Shown piece by piece: positions 11,227 through 22,112 of a stretch of DNA of 64,000 bases (its first letter is position 1; each line of letters begins with the position of its first letter). Under the pieces are notes generated by a model. That model made no database searches. It saw only the letters and a list, made by a program, of their open reading frames with translations, and was not told the origin of the DNA. The stretch lies in assembly GCF_902806685.2 (NCBI RefSeq), contig NC_048546.1, positions 10,372,534 to 10,436,533 on the forward strand, written 5' to 3'. The DNA comes from Maniola hyperantus. Taxonomy: Eukaryota; Arthropoda; Insecta; Lepidoptera; Nymphalidae. The position numbers and the translations under genes are program-made.

Positions 11227-12469
11227 ATATTACAGTTGTTGTGTAAGCTCTGCAATCGATAGTAAATAAATTAAAGGAGCGGTATAATTGAATCGACATG
11301 TAACGACAATCATAAATGTTATTCGGTGGAATATGAAAATTGTGCTACATTTAGTCCGCACTGAAAATTGGACTAAATTGTTTTATGTTGTTTGATAAAA
11401 TTAGTTGAAACAGCGCCAAGTAAATATCTGAATGCTGTTTTAGCTGATTTGCATGTAGATTATTATTATTTTAGCGAAACGGCCAAATCGGCAATTTTAT
11501 TTTGCAAAAGGTAATTGATTTAAAAGTACTCTAACAAAATTTTATTTATTCGAGTTATCATAGTCTTACTCACTACTTTTAAGGCGTCAGTGTTTAGTTT
11601 ATCAATTTTTCCAGATTAATGTTTTTAATATTTTAGACTAGGTTGTAGTTTATGTCACCCTTCGAAGAATCAAAAAAAAAAAACAATTTTTCTTGTCTCG
11701 ATTATTGTCCTTTGTAATTAGTGCTTAACAAATATTTACTAAAATGTACATACACACACACCCATGCTAAATATATTTTTTATTATTTCTTTCTGTAAAC
11801 ATCTACATATATTATATATATATATATCTTGAGGTGGGCGTCAATAGCTGCACTTAACACAAATTTTTTTAAACAACTCATCTGTTACCGTTTTCCTAGC
11901 ATACAACCTCCATAAGGTACCCTTGTGTTGTAACAGTAAAGAATATATAAATTACTATAAAACTTATACGAGAACCTATTTATAAGTTATAACACAACTA
12001 TATTGAGAAGCTGAAGGCTTTACGTCTATCGTCTATTGTGTTTATTACAGTACATTACAGCACACCCACACGGTATTAGCCGATGTAATTGACGAGCGCC
12101 ATCTTTGTTAAACACATCAGCCTAACGAGCCCACAATTGCTCATTAACTGACTTACTTATGACTTACTTACGTATGAATGAAATGTCTCCCGTTGTAATA
12201 TTTTGTTTCATTGTCGTACTCATGTTTAATTTGTATGACCTAATACGTAGTAGGTAGTGTACCAAATAATAAGTTGTAATATTGTATAGTGGTATGAGGA
12301 GATCCGTAGAAGAACCAGAGTAACTGACATAACTCAATCGTTTGCGAAGCTGAAGTAGAAATGGGCAAATCATGTTACATAGTTTGAAAACCTACTAGAA
12401 TGGCGACATATCATGCCTAAAAGCGCAGCGTTGGCAAATCCGCTACTAGGAGATTGAGTCGCATGGGAC
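11227..12469. other. no feature recognised
   Basis: AT-rich. A short (TA)n run lies near 11812-11826. Nothing else is identified. Confidence 0.4.
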
Positions 12470-12578
12470 CGTTGAATTCAGTCGGCACAAGACCGTGGCA
12501 TGTTGGAGTCCCTACAAGAGACCTATGTCCTGCAGTACTACAGTAGACGTCTACGATGATGATAATGATTCTGATGAT
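12470..12578 (+). mobile_element. LINE 3' end with GATGAT tail
   Basis: Contains CACAAGACCGTGGCATGTTG, CCCTACAAGAGACCTATGTC and CAGTAGACGTCTACGATGAT, then a GATGATGATAATGAT tail. The conceptual peptide ends in the S-L-Q-E-T-Y-V pattern shared with 12640 and 62140. Only the extreme 3' end of a non-LTR retrotransposon is present. Confidence 0.55.
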
Positions 12579-12639
12579 AGCTGTTATAGGACGAGAAGGT
12601 GGTATATGCCTTGTTATAAGTTCCATCACCTTCCTGAAT

Positions 12640-12745
12640 TTAGCTCTGTCGAGGCGGAGCGGCGGTTTTAGTGGAAGCAACTGTTTTCTCTGGAAATCCT
12701 TGCAAGAGATCTATGTCCAGCAATGGACAGTTATCATTATACATA
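12640..12745 (+). mobile_element. second LINE 3' end, eroded
   Basis: GGAAATCCTTGCAAGAGATCTATGTCCAGCAATGG-type sequence (12690-12727) is the same LINE terminus as at 12470, with a more eroded tail. The two lie in tandem on the same strand. Confidence 0.45.
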
Positions 12746-14380
12746 CCTATATCACACACCGGCTTTACTCACGTGTTTAGTCGACGTTAGCCCGACTAGT
12801 TTCGAACCCATCCGGGGTCCTTTTTCACAGATACGTACTCAGTTCGCGCACGCGTCGCGGTTGTGACTCATAATGGAAATCACTCACGATAGTTTAAACG
12901 CTAGGACAGTTACCAGTTGAAATGTGCAATTATTTAGAAAACAATAGAGTAAGTGCTGAATGGTTTTATCTTCATTTCCAAGAACCACCACCTCTCATGT
13001 AGATATTCAAATTGAATCGAATCAACAGGGATACGTCACACGATCGTGTAGACTTTTCGTTATTGGATTTCCACACAAGTTGTATCCGTTGCCTAATATG
13101 AATACGTAATGCATCACAGACGAATGATTCGTTGATTCGTTGATTCGACGGCAACAAAGATACGCATCGCATGTTGCAAGAGAACACGATTCTGTAGATA
13201 TGCGAGATTGGATTAATACAATCAACAACTATGGGAATATTAAACAAACAAAAGTGCTTGTCGAAGTATATCCGATATTCTGATAATCTGATAAGCGGTA
13301 ATCTTGTATTGAAACTTTGGAAATATTTCGTTTTTTTTACTTTTAGATAGTTATTGAGTAATCATTAAAATTTGGAATTTGAAAGCGTTCAGCCAATGGA
13401 CGGTTTAAACATGAATTATAAAAAATCGTATCCTATGTTTATCGTTTGGTGATCGCAGTCATTTCTAGTTTGGTGACAATTTTCACTATTATCTAGCTAA
13501 GCAACAGCTGAGGAAGCTCATCTTGAGATTCAATCAGTAACAATAATCACAGGTCTGGTGCTATGTGCTATTTATTATATAGAATAAGGATTTCCTCCAA
13601 ATAAGTACCAAACTATCTACGTTTATATAAAGTTTTGTCATTGTTTTCTCCTATTGTCACTTAAGTTAGTGTTGTCCTAAAAACCTAGTGTATGAGATCG
13701 ACTCATCAAATATTATAGCAGGAAATATTGTGATGAAGTACTGCCTCAGATTCTTTCAAGATGAACATCTACCGCCTCAAATCTCTGCCACGCTCTACGG
13801 AGCACAGTTTACGCCAGGCATTCGAACATACAAGCACAATTGAATCAAGTAATCAATGCGCCGTGTCTGTATCGATTCAACAACATTGCTGTGGCTATCT
13901 TCCCAACGATCGATATTTGTTACATTCCAATCGACAAACTTAGCTTTACAACTATCAAAAACACCTTTAACACCTTGCTATTTAATCTTCAACCTTAAAA
14001 CGTCACAGTAAGGTAATATCACTTCATCTTTTGATTTTCTAAGGTGCGTTTAGTCGTAGTCTTCCGGTGCCTTTCAAATTGATTCACTGTCAAAATCGAC
14101 ACAGTCGATACGATGTCAAAGACTTGTGATGGTATACGGATCTTTTATTGGGTTAATCTTTTTAACTGACAAATTCTCGGAATTTCTGCTTAGCAGATGT
14201 TGGTTATTAATCCCCGACACCTTAGGCAAATGTTACTTACATGTTGTAGAAACATTTAATTCAATCAAACGACTTAAAGTCAGACATTGCAGACAGTTGC
14301 AATGTATGCGACTGGCTGTACAAGAGAACGCGTGTAAAGTTTACACTTACCTTAGAAAAGGAACTGTATGAAGTATAAGT
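12746..14380. other. no feature recognised
   Basis: AT-rich. A 60-codon frame at 13761-13943 has no match I can name. ATTCGTTG repeats about twice near 13128. Confidence 0.35.
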
Positions 14381-14539
14381 GGCTGATTCCGTTGAACACA
14401 ATCTCTAAACTAAACTAAAATGGCACGTCTAAATCTATTTCTATTCCTTTCATAATGTTGCTTGCGGAAAAGGATAGCACTACATTTAGACCTGCTAATT
14501 TAGTTTAGTTTAGAGATTGTGTACAAGAGAATCGGCCCC
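14381..14539. mobile_element. MITE family Y, copy 2
   Basis: 159 bp. The left end GGCTGATTCCGTTGAACACA is diverged; the right end TGTACAAGAGAATCGGCCCC is intact. The interior shares AATCTATTT/CTATTCCTTT and GCGGAAAAGGATAGCACTAC with the other Y copies. Confidence 0.8.
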
Positions 14540-14780
14540 ATTAATCACACTGTACCTACCTAAAACGCGACGCGCGCTTCGCAATTTAACGGCATCATAC
14601 TATAATAATTTTATTCTGGTTATACTTACCTAAATCTTCTATAGGCTGTACTTAAATCTTCTAACACAAGTTGCTGCCACTGAGCATTTTGTCCATCTGC
14701 TCAAGCTTTAGCAGCTTTTACACACTCTACAAAATAACTCACTGGGGTTTGGAAAAAAAATCCATGCATTATAGTTATAC

Positions 14781-15022
14781 TTATAACTTCGGAGTTATGC
14801 GTTTCAACTTTCAAGACTTAAAATATCACTTGCTTTAACTGTGAAGGGAAACATTATCAGGAAGCCTGCATGCCTGAGAAGTGAGAGCTCTCCAAAATGT
14901 TCTCAAAAGTGTGTGAAGTCTGCCAATCCGCACTTGGCCAGCATAGCCAAAGCTTTCTCATTTTGTAAGGAGACTCGTTCTCAGTGGTGAGCCGGTGACG
15001 GGTCGATTATGATGATGATAAC
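14781..15022 (+). mobile_element. tRNA-derived SINE, family A, 5'-truncated
   Basis: The body (TCGGAGTTATGCGTTTCAAC, GTGTGAAGTCTGCCAATCCG, GTGAGCCGGTGACGGGTCGA) and tail (TTATGATGATGATAACA) match the most common SINE here. The tRNA-like head is missing or unrecognisable. Diverged from the best copies. Confidence 0.7.
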
Positions 15023-15070
15023 AATGCGTAGGTATAGCTGTAGATAGAGGGGGTTATAAATCAGTAGATA

Positions 15071-15301
15071 TCCTTCCTTATTATAAATGCGAAAGTGTGT
15101 TTGTTTGTTGGTTTATTGGTTTGTTGATTTGTCCTTGAATTACGTCGCAACGGAGCAACGGATTGACGTGATTTTTTGCATGGGTATAATCAAAAACCTG
15201 GAGAGTGACATCGGCTACTTTGTATCCCGGAAAACCAAAGAGTTCCCACGGGATTTTTAAAAACCTAATTCCACGCGGACGAAGTCGCGGGCGTCAGCTA
15301 G
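15071..15301 (+). mobile_element. Helitron-like element, near full length
   Basis: Starts TCCTTCCTTATTATAAATGC and ends GGGCGTCAGCTAG. The body is of the GTTTGTTTGTTGGTTTATTG subfamily with GCAACGGAGCAACGGATTGA. The 3' hairpin tract CCACGCGGACGAAGTCGCGG is close to the consensus I infer from the other copies. Confidence 0.8.
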
Positions 15302-15521
15302 AAAAGAAATAAATCCATCTAGCACTACATTTTTTCCGTTAAGCCTCTTCCCAACACAATCTGGGAGCCAGACGAAATCCGAAATAAGGTCACGTGCTAG
15401 GAACATGTAAATCTACTTACACCCGTGCCTCGACTTCTAAATATATTTACTTACTAAAAGTTACACCACACTATCGTTAAAACGTCGCTCGCTCATGTCT
15501 ACATTAGCGACGTTGCGGCGA

Positions 15522-15564
15522 TTTTAGGGTTCCGTACCTCAAAAGGAAAAAGGGAACCCTTATA
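15522..15564 (+). mobile_element. repeat family P, 5' end fragment
   Basis: TTTTAGGGTTCCGTACCTCA with the hairpin mate GGGAACCCTTATAGG, cut off where the adjacent SINE begins. Confidence 0.6.
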
Positions 15565-15726
15565 GGGCGCATCCTTTGCCGGTCGGGTGGTAAGCCATGG
15601 CCGAAGCCTCCCACCTGACCAGACCAAAAAAAATAAAAAAAATAAAAAATCCAAATTTCACCTGCCGGCAATCGACAATCGAACCCGAGATCTCCCGCTT
15701 ATAAGACCACAGCGCTCACCACTGCT
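15565..15726 (-). mobile_element. tRNA-derived SINE, family C, fragment
   Basis: Read on the minus strand, the head GTGGTGAGCGCTGTGGTCTT (box A) and TCGGGTTCGATTGTCGATTG (box B) precede an A/T-rich tract and CTGGTCAGGTGGGAGGCTTC. The fragment ends within the body at about 15565. It joins the P fragment without a visible gap. Confidence 0.7.
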
Positions 15727-17002
15727 AGTAATTTAATACTAAGTAAAGCAACCCATTCGAAGGCGAAGCAAATCGCAGTTATTAGGACCTACACCTAATA
15801 ACCAAAAAAAAATCATCATTTTACATTTATTCTATAATAATATATTCAACATCTGACCAAAACAAGAGTATTTTACTTTCATATGGGATTATGATAACAA
15901 ATCAAGTCGGTTACCATCAAGACAGCGTAAGCCCCGGATCGGAATCATTCTTAAATTATTAAAATCAATATAAAAACCAGTCTGTAATTAGAGGTTTTTT
16001 TAAAAAATAAATAAAGCACCGTATGCAAATGACTAAGGGAAAAGCACAGACTAAATGAAATAGATAGACGTAACTCTCGTGACTCGTGAGCAAACGAGTG
16101 TTAAAAAGATTAACCAGCTGTATTATAAAAAGTTTCGTCAACCACATAATATAAAAGCTTAGTGCTTTTATTTAGGAGTAGTTCCCAAAATACGGTAAAT
16201 AGTTACAAGTTCAGAGCCCTACGTTCCACACTTACCACTGGCCAATCAAAAACAATTTATGTTTATACTTGACTAGTAATCAGCCCTCCCGTGGTATTTC
16301 CAGGAACCCTTATTCCTCTGTCTACATTATAAAGGGAACCTCTGTGCAAGATTTTCTTTTCATAATAATTTCATAATTTTTTTTTTTTTCATAATTCATT
16401 CATAATTTTTTATTGCAAAAAATACACGTGAAGTGGTGTTACAATATTTTTTTGGAAACAGTGTATTACCAAGTATGGCGTGCAATGTTATTAAGTACAA
16501 TAATGTCAATAATATATACCTAATTTAAATAAGTCATCAATAATTAGTATTTAAAGGAGAATATTGAGTACGAAACAAAATAAAATATTGCGATTACAAA
16601 ATGTCAATTATTAAAATTAATAAAATATTATTTAAACAGACATCAAAAGTGGAGAAAAGTATGTCAACATGCTGTCATTAAAATTATTATTAGTTATAGT
16701 ACTTAGATTAGTAATTGTTAACAACAAACACTTTATCCGCCAAATTATCGTTCTTTGAAGTTTAAGAAGTCATTAACCGAGTAAAAACAATGAAATAATA
16801 ACCACTCGTGTAGCTTCCGTTTAAATTTAGGAAGTGTCATTTCTTTCATGGCCGTTGGTAGATTATTGAATATTTATATTTATTATCTTTCTTTACTTAC
16901 TTGTTCTTTACTACTTGCTTTTGAAGCTCAAAGGTTTGGCCTGAGCGTGGTTGAGTAAGTCTGTGAGTCAGGTATTAAGACTATGCCAATTTCAAACAAA
17001 TA
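15727..17002. other. no feature recognised
   Basis: AT-rich, with a T-rich quasi-repeat (TTCATAATT several times, 16366-16413). No coding frame is supported. Confidence 0.4.
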
Positions 17003-17102
17003 GGTGCCTACGTCATATAACCAACTGCATGCCAAATTTCAGCCCTATCTGTACAGTGGTTTGGGCTGTGCGTTGATAGATCAGTCAGTCAGTCAGTTAG
17101 TT
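17003..17102 (-). mobile_element. Helitron-like family 2 fragment
   Basis: ACTGCATGCCAAATTTCAGC, GGGCTGTGCGTTGATAGATC and (AGTC)n at the end match the reverse complement of the 5' half of the elements at 7148. Confidence 0.6.
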
Positions 17103-17479
17103 TTTCTTTCGCGGCTCACTGCTTTTTGTGTAGGCTAAGCGCTAATGCGGAACATATAATTCTGAAGTTAAAACTCTTGAACGCCAACATTCAATTAGTT
17201 AAGTGATCAGTTTATTATATTTATGAAATGTCTGAACCGCTTTATTTATTGGTTTCTCGTTTACTATCTATTTTTGTCCTTTAGTCTGTGTGGTAAAGTC
17301 GGTCTATGGATTCTCAATAACCCATAAATAACCGAACGACCTTAGGGATTTATGGTTTCGGAATTCTTAGCAGTTAAATGATGTTGAGATTATAAACTGA
17401 TTTATTGGAAATTTTTAATATACTTACTGGTTACCTATTGGTTATTTTGGTGACAAATTGTTTTGTTTGGAGAGAGATT

Positions 17480-17700
17480 ACGATATTTTATTTGTTTCTG
17501 GCTGTCAATTGACCACCCTGCACTCAATTAAAAAAAAATTAATAAAACAACATAAGCCAGACGTCAGAACCCTCGTAGCTTTAGTTTTAAGTTTGCGTAA
17601 TAATTATCACCACTATATCTTAGAAATCCAACAACTGACTATCGAAAAGAGTAATTTATTACCTATTTTGTATAAATCATTTGACTTGACTTGACTTGAC
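17480..17700 (+). mobile_element. LINE 3' end with (TTGAC)n tail
   Basis: About 220 bp ending in TGACTTGACTTGACTTGAC, a short tandem repeat tail of the sort left by CR1/L2-type LINEs. The preceding segment (GTTTGCGTAATAATTATCAC, ATCCAACAACTGACTATCG) could be the end of the ORF or 3' UTR. The 78-codon frame here is not a host gene. Confidence 0.45.
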
Positions 17701-18094
17701 TATTGTTTTTAATACTAAACATAACCAAATGACACACAGAAATGGGAAAGGAATGATTTTCCCATTGTTATTCCCTTGTTTATTCACAGGCAAAGCCACG
17801 TTATTCCCTTATTTATTCCCAGACAAAGCCACGCAGCAAAAAGTTAGTCGGATGATAATATTTATGGCCTGTATTATTAATATTCATAGGCCGCCATTTG
17901 TTAATACACTCATGGCTGACAGCTCAATTTCATGACCTTTCGTAAGTACCTTTACAACTTCGACTGAGACAGTTATGTCTTAAGACAAATAATAACTTAG
18001 CTAAGTATAAAATTGACTGGCTTATCTTACTACGAAATTTGATTAATTTTATACTGTTTTTTTTTTACTTAAACCCAGATTAAGTTTTAAATTA

Positions 18095-18266
18095 GAGCCT
18101 CAATAACTCAACAGTTAAAGGAGCAGACTGAAATCCGAAAGGTCACCGATTCAAACCCCACCCACCCGTTGCACTATTGTCGTACCTGCTCCTAGCACAA
18201 GCTTTACGCTTAGTTGGAGGGGAAAGGGGAATATTATCATGATAAACATGGCTAATATTCTTTTTG
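18095..18266 (+). mobile_element. tRNA-derived SINE, family B, copy 2
   Basis: Head GAGCCTCAATAACTCAACAG (box A region) and ACCGATTCAAACCCCACC (box B), then CACTATTGTCGTACCTGCTC and GGAGGGGAAAGGGGAATATT. More complete than the copy at 4701. It ends just upstream of the LINE frame at 18577. Confidence 0.75.
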
Positions 18267-18624
18267 ACTACTACTATATGACTAGTATATTGTTATAAGT
18301 TATTCTCTTTTTTGCATATTATTTTATTGCATGTTTTAATTAGTTTGAGATGTAATTACTCATTAAGATTCCTTAACTTACTCGTACACTATACATATTA
18401 CACTAATAACTTTCATAACACTTTTGCACTCATTCATAAATTGCACACACAAACTGCAGTACTAAACCAATTATTATTATTTTTTAACTTATACAAAGAG
18501 TATCCCAAATACATAATTTTTAAAACACCTGCTTTGTATTATGTATTTTACATAAATCTCACCTGTTTTTACTTAGCTCATTATAACCAAGAAATTATTT
18601 TTATTTCTGATCTACCTTCTACCC

Positions 18625-21621
18625 TTGATTATAAATTTTGTTGCAGTGCATAGTCAAATCAATAATTTAAATGAACATGTTGACGAATTTTCTGTATCGG
18701 ATTTTTACACATCTACTCCTGAACTAGCACATACCTACCTACAAAACCCGGAAAAATATCTTAAAATTTTAGCTCAAAATATTAGATCTATAAATTGCAA
18801 TTTTAATAGTTTTTTAACACTCTTAAAGCGTTTAATGTTTGATAATGACATCATAGTTTTAACTGAATGCTGGCTACCGTGTAATAATAATCAAATTATA
18901 CCAGCCATTCAAAACTACTCTACGCGCCACACTACTAAGCACCTTAATCAGAGTGACGGTGTTGTCGTTTTTATTGATGCTGATATACAACATACCATTG
19001 AAGAGCCAGATTTTCAACTTTCAGCCTCAGGATTGATTATAAAACTAAACTACGACATTGCAATTCTTTGTATCTATCGATCCCCCTCGAATGATAATAT
19101 TGATACATTTATTGTTGCTCTTAGCAACATACTTAGCTCCCTTGCCAAATTTAAAACAGTAGTAATTACAGGTGATTTAAATTTGGACATCAAGTCCGGT
19201 TTTATAGATTCTCGTTCTCAAGATTACCTTAATACGCTCGCTTTTTATGGCTATTTACCAGCCCACACTTCAGCAACGCGAGGCAACAACTGTCTAGATC
19301 ATGTCATTCTGCGTACTAAAACGCCAGCTATAACGCTTATTCTAGATACTTCTGTTACTGATCATTTTTCAACTTTAATAGCCCTTGTCAAACATATACG
19401 CACATCTTCAGCATACAATACACTTACAAAAGTTAACTACGAAAGTTTAGATAAAGCTATTGGTAAACTAGATTTATCATATATTTATACTATACTAAAT
19501 CCTGACAAAGCTACTGACTGTCTTATTAAGTCACTGACCCAAGCTATCTCCGAAAATACAACTATCTTAAGACTCCCCAATAAAAAGAGAACCTTAAAAC
19601 CCTGGATTACCCAAGGGTTATTAAGATGTATGCGAAATAGAGATTCGATGCATAAACAAGTCAAAAAGTTTCCAGATAATGAAGTCCTTAAACTTACCTA
19701 CAAACGGTACAGGAATTTTTGTTCTAAGGTTTTAAAAAAAGCGAAACGCTTATATGACTCACAAGAAATAGATAGAGCAGGAAATAATATAAAACAGTTG
19801 TGGGATACGCTTAAAAAAATATGCTTCACTTCAAAACCTAAACAACACAGCCCACAATTGTTAAGTTCTGACTGTACTACTCTTCAATCTTGTAATGATG
19901 CTAATTCTTTCTTCGTAAATATAGCCAAAGAACTTGCTGACAAAATTAGTCAAAGTTCAGCAACTACAACTTTTAGAACAGTCTCGACCTCTGTTAATTG
20001 TTTGTCTTCATTTGTATTAGATCAAACAGACACTGAGGAAGTTATTTCTGTTATTAAATCGTTGAAATCTAACGCTGCCACTGGTTGGGATGGGATTCCT
20101 CCAATAATATTAAAAAGATACTCACAAATTTTGGCCCCTATTCTATGTTACATATTTAATCAAAGTTTTGCTTTAGGTCTGTTTCCAACAGCCTTTAAAA
20201 AGGCAATTATAATTCCAATTTTCAAAAGTGGTGATGAAAAATCTATAAATAATTACCGGCCGATTGCGATACTTACGGCACTGTCAAAAATCCTAGAACG
20301 TTTGGTTTGCACAAGACTAGTCAATTACCTTGAGCACTACAACTTGATTTCCACCCAACAATTCGGGTTCAGAAAAAATAAAAGTACAAACGATGCTGTT
20401 CTCGAACTCACAAATAACGTTATTAGCCATCTAAATAATCGTGACAAAGTTCTAACCATATTCTTGGACCTTGCGAAGGCCTTTGACACAGTTCCCATTC
20501 CTACTCTCTTAGTCAAGTTAGAAGGAATGGGTATTCGTGGTAATCAATTGAAATTCTTCCGTAGCTACCTTACTGGGCGAACACAAACGACAAAAATCGA
20601 TAATAACTTGAGTAATGAGCTACCAGTTTCTTATGGCGTCCCGCAAGGTAGCATACTTGGCCCGACTCTCTTTCTTGTCTTTATCAACGACCTCTGCAAC
20701 CTTCAAATCCCAAATGCCCAAATAGTCTCCTTCGCCGATGACACAGCAGTTACCTTTCATGCTAAATCTTGGACTGGACTTGAAAAAGCCGCTCAACTTG
20801 GTTTCAACACTGTCCACGACTGGCTACTTTCTCATTTTTTAACTCTCAACGTTACCAAAACCAAATTTATGACCTACTCAATACGTTCTAATACACAGCC
20901 TACAACTCCTTTAACCATCAAAGTTCACTCTTGCTCCAATAAGCTAAATGCCAACTGTCATTGTGACTCCATAGCTTCTACTGATAAAATTAAATATCTC
21001 GGTATTGTTCTGGATCAAAAATTAAACTTTAAAGACCACGTCGACTTACTCACTAGCAGGGTGCGAAAATTAATTTTTATTTTCAAAAATCTACGAAGCA
21101 TTGCAAATTCTACTGTGATCCGTAATGTGTATTATGCTCTTTGCCAATCAATAATTCTATACTGCATCACATGTTGGGGTGGCACTGCTAAAACTATTTT
21201 AAAGCCCCTTGAAATTGCTCAGCGGGCTATACTAAAGGTGGCAACTTTTCGGCCTATCCTCTTTCCTACTACGTTATTGTATAAGGATTGTGGCGTCCTT
21301 AGTGTCAGAAAGCTTTTTATTTTAAATATAATTATACACCAGCACAAAAATACTCCATACAGATATATTGAAAAGCGGCGTCAAGATAAGATCTGCACCT
21401 TACGTGCGCCTAAATTAGCCTTTACAAAGCGATTCTACTACTATCTTGGCCCATTTCTATATAATAAGATTAATGCAGAATTACCCATCTTTAAGTTGCC
21501 GCTTACTCAGTGTAAAAAGAAAGTTATATCCTTTTTGTTGAATAAATCTTATGACGAAACAGAAGATTTCTTACAATCTATCAGTACACCTACTATATTC
21601 TCAATAAATAATAATAACTAA
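18625..21621 (+). CDS. LINE ORF2: apurinic-like endonuclease and reverse transcriptase
   Basis: A 998-codon uninterrupted frame. It encodes the enzyme that nicks target DNA and copies the LINE RNA into it (target-primed reverse transcription). The endonuclease domain spans residues ~46-255: QNIRS (51-55), TE (80-81), YRSP (151-154), GDLNLD (183-188), LDH (224-226), TDH (245-247). The reverse transcriptase spans ~475-800: NYRPI (543-547), FLDLAKAFD (613-621), GVPQGSILGP (671-680), the catalytic FADD (703-706) and YLG (791-793). No RNase H is visible. All catalytic residues appear present, so the protein could be functional. Oddity: the frame opens at 18577 after TAG and has no ATG before codon 71 (18835); position 18625 is TTG. 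Either the natural start lies in lost 5' sequence, or initiation is non-AUG or by re-initiation. Confidence 0.92.
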   Translation: MIINFVAVHSQINNLNEHVDEFSVSDFYTSTPELAHTYLQNPEKYLKILAQNIRSINCNFNSFLTLLKRLMFDNDIIVLTECWLPCNNNQIIPAIQNYSTRHTTKHLNQSDGVVVFIDADIQHTIEEPDFQLSASGLIIKLNYDIAILCIYRSPSNDNIDTFIVALSNILSSLAKFKTVVITGDLNLDIKSGFIDSRSQDYLNTLAFYGYLPAHTSATRGNNCLDHVILRTKTPAITLILDTSVTDHFSTLIALVKHIRTSSAYNTLTKVNYESLDKAIGKLDLSYIYTILNPDKATDCLIKSLTQAISENTTILRLPNKKRTLKPWITQGLLRCMRNRDSMHKQVKKFPDNEVLKLTYKRYRNFCSKVLKKAKRLYDSQEIDRAGNNIKQLWDTLKKICFTSKPKQHSPQLLSSDCTTLQSCNDANSFFVNIAKELADKISQSSATTTFRTVSTSVNCLSSFVLDQTDTEEVISVIKSLKSNAATGWDGIPPIILKRYSQILAPILCYIFNQSFALGLFPTAFKKAIIIPIFKSGDEKSINNYRPIAILTALSKILERLVCTRLVNYLEHYNLISTQQFGFRKNKSTNDAVLELTNNVISHLNNRDKVLTIFLDLAKAFDTVPIPTLLVKLEGMGIRGNQLKFFRSYLTGRTQTTKIDNNLSNELPVSYGVPQGSILGPTLFLVFINDLCNLQIPNAQIVSFADDTAVTFHAKSWTGLEKAAQLGFNTVHDWLLSHFLTLNVTKTKFMTYSIRSNTQPTTPLTIKVHSCSNKLNANCHCDSIASTDKIKYLGIVLDQKLNFKDHVDLLTSRVRKLIFIFKNLRSIANSTVIRNVYYALCQSIILYCITCWGGTAKTILKPLEIAQRAILKVATFRPILFPTTLLYKDCGVLSVRKLFILNIIIHQHKNTPYRYIEKRRQDKICTLRAPKLAFTKRFYYYLGPFLYNKINAELPIFKLPLTQCKKKVISFLLNKSYDETEDFLQSISTPTIFSINNNN

Positions 21622-21732
21622 AGTGAATAGAAATAAATATAATTTATTTATTTTTTATTTATTTATTATTTTAATTTACTTACACAACATTACTTAATAT
21701 ACACATAACCCACCCCTACACATTTACACTTA

Positions 21733-21734
<2 letters not shown>

Positions 21735-21828
<94 letters not shown>
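21735..21828. repeat. (CA)n microsatellite in the LINE 3' UTR
   Basis: About 46 uninterrupted CA units. On the other strand it gives a meaningless poly-valine/cysteine frame. Length is likely to be polymorphic. Confidence 0.95.
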
Positions 21829-21829
<1 letters not shown>

Positions 21830-21950
21830 ATAGATTTCCTTTGCAACAATCTAGGTTCATACGTTTATTTAAATGTAAAACGTTATAGATTAACAACTTT
21901 CTACAAAAAATTTATTTATTTATTACTTTTTAGATAACCGAGGGAGAGGG

Positions 21951-21996
21951 CTGGCTATCCTTAACACAGATCTAAAAATCTAGCTAGGATAGCCGG
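21951..21996 (+). other. stem-loop in the LINE 3' UTR
   Basis: GGCTATCC (21953-21960) pairs perfectly with GGATAGCC (21987-21994), extended by a G-U and a C-G pair. The 26-nt loop contains AGATCTAAAAATCT, able to form an inner stem. LINEs of the CR1/L2 group use 3' stem-loops for recognition by their own reverse transcriptase; that this is the recognition element is inference. Confidence 0.6.
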
Positions 21997-22079
21997 TTCT
22001 TGATCTTGTAACATTCATAATATTAAGCACTAATTGTTCAAGATCAAACCCATGTATGTGTGTAACTATATGATTGAAA

Positions 22080-22112
22080 AATAAACGTTTTATTTATTTA
22101 TTTATTTATATT
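22080..22112 (+). terminator. LINE polyadenylation signal and (TTTA)n tail
   Basis: AATAAA at 22080-22085 is followed by several TTTA units. This marks the 3' boundary of the LINE. Confidence 0.6.

Larger units (their letters stand above)
18577..22112 (+). mobile_element. non-LTR retrotransposon (LINE), CR1/L2-like, nearly complete
   Basis: The element comprises the endonuclease-reverse transcriptase frame (18625-21621) and a 490-base 3' UTR. The UTR holds a (CA)n tract, a stem-loop (21951-21996), AATAAA at 22080-22085 and a (TTTA)n tail. A tail of short repeats rather than poly(A) fits the CR1/L2 group, not Jockey or R1; the clade within that group is unassigned. The 5' boundary is not defined: a TAG lies in frame at 18574-18576, a SINE ends near 18266, and no ORF1 is visible. 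No target-site duplication could be located because the 5' end is unknown. Confidence 0.85.

Noticed and set aside
13761..13943. 60-codon frame as a small secreted or regulatory protein
   Set aside because: No signal peptide, no motif and no codon bias against neighbouring non-coding sequence.
18312..18653. 113-codon frame just upstream of the LINE, possible ORF1
   Set aside because: No zinc knuckle, coiled coil or basic region; composition is that of AT-rich non-coding DNA and it overlaps the ORF2 start in another frame.
21690..21896. 68-codon minus-strand frame rich in V and C
   Set aside because: It is simply the (CA)n repeat read as protein.
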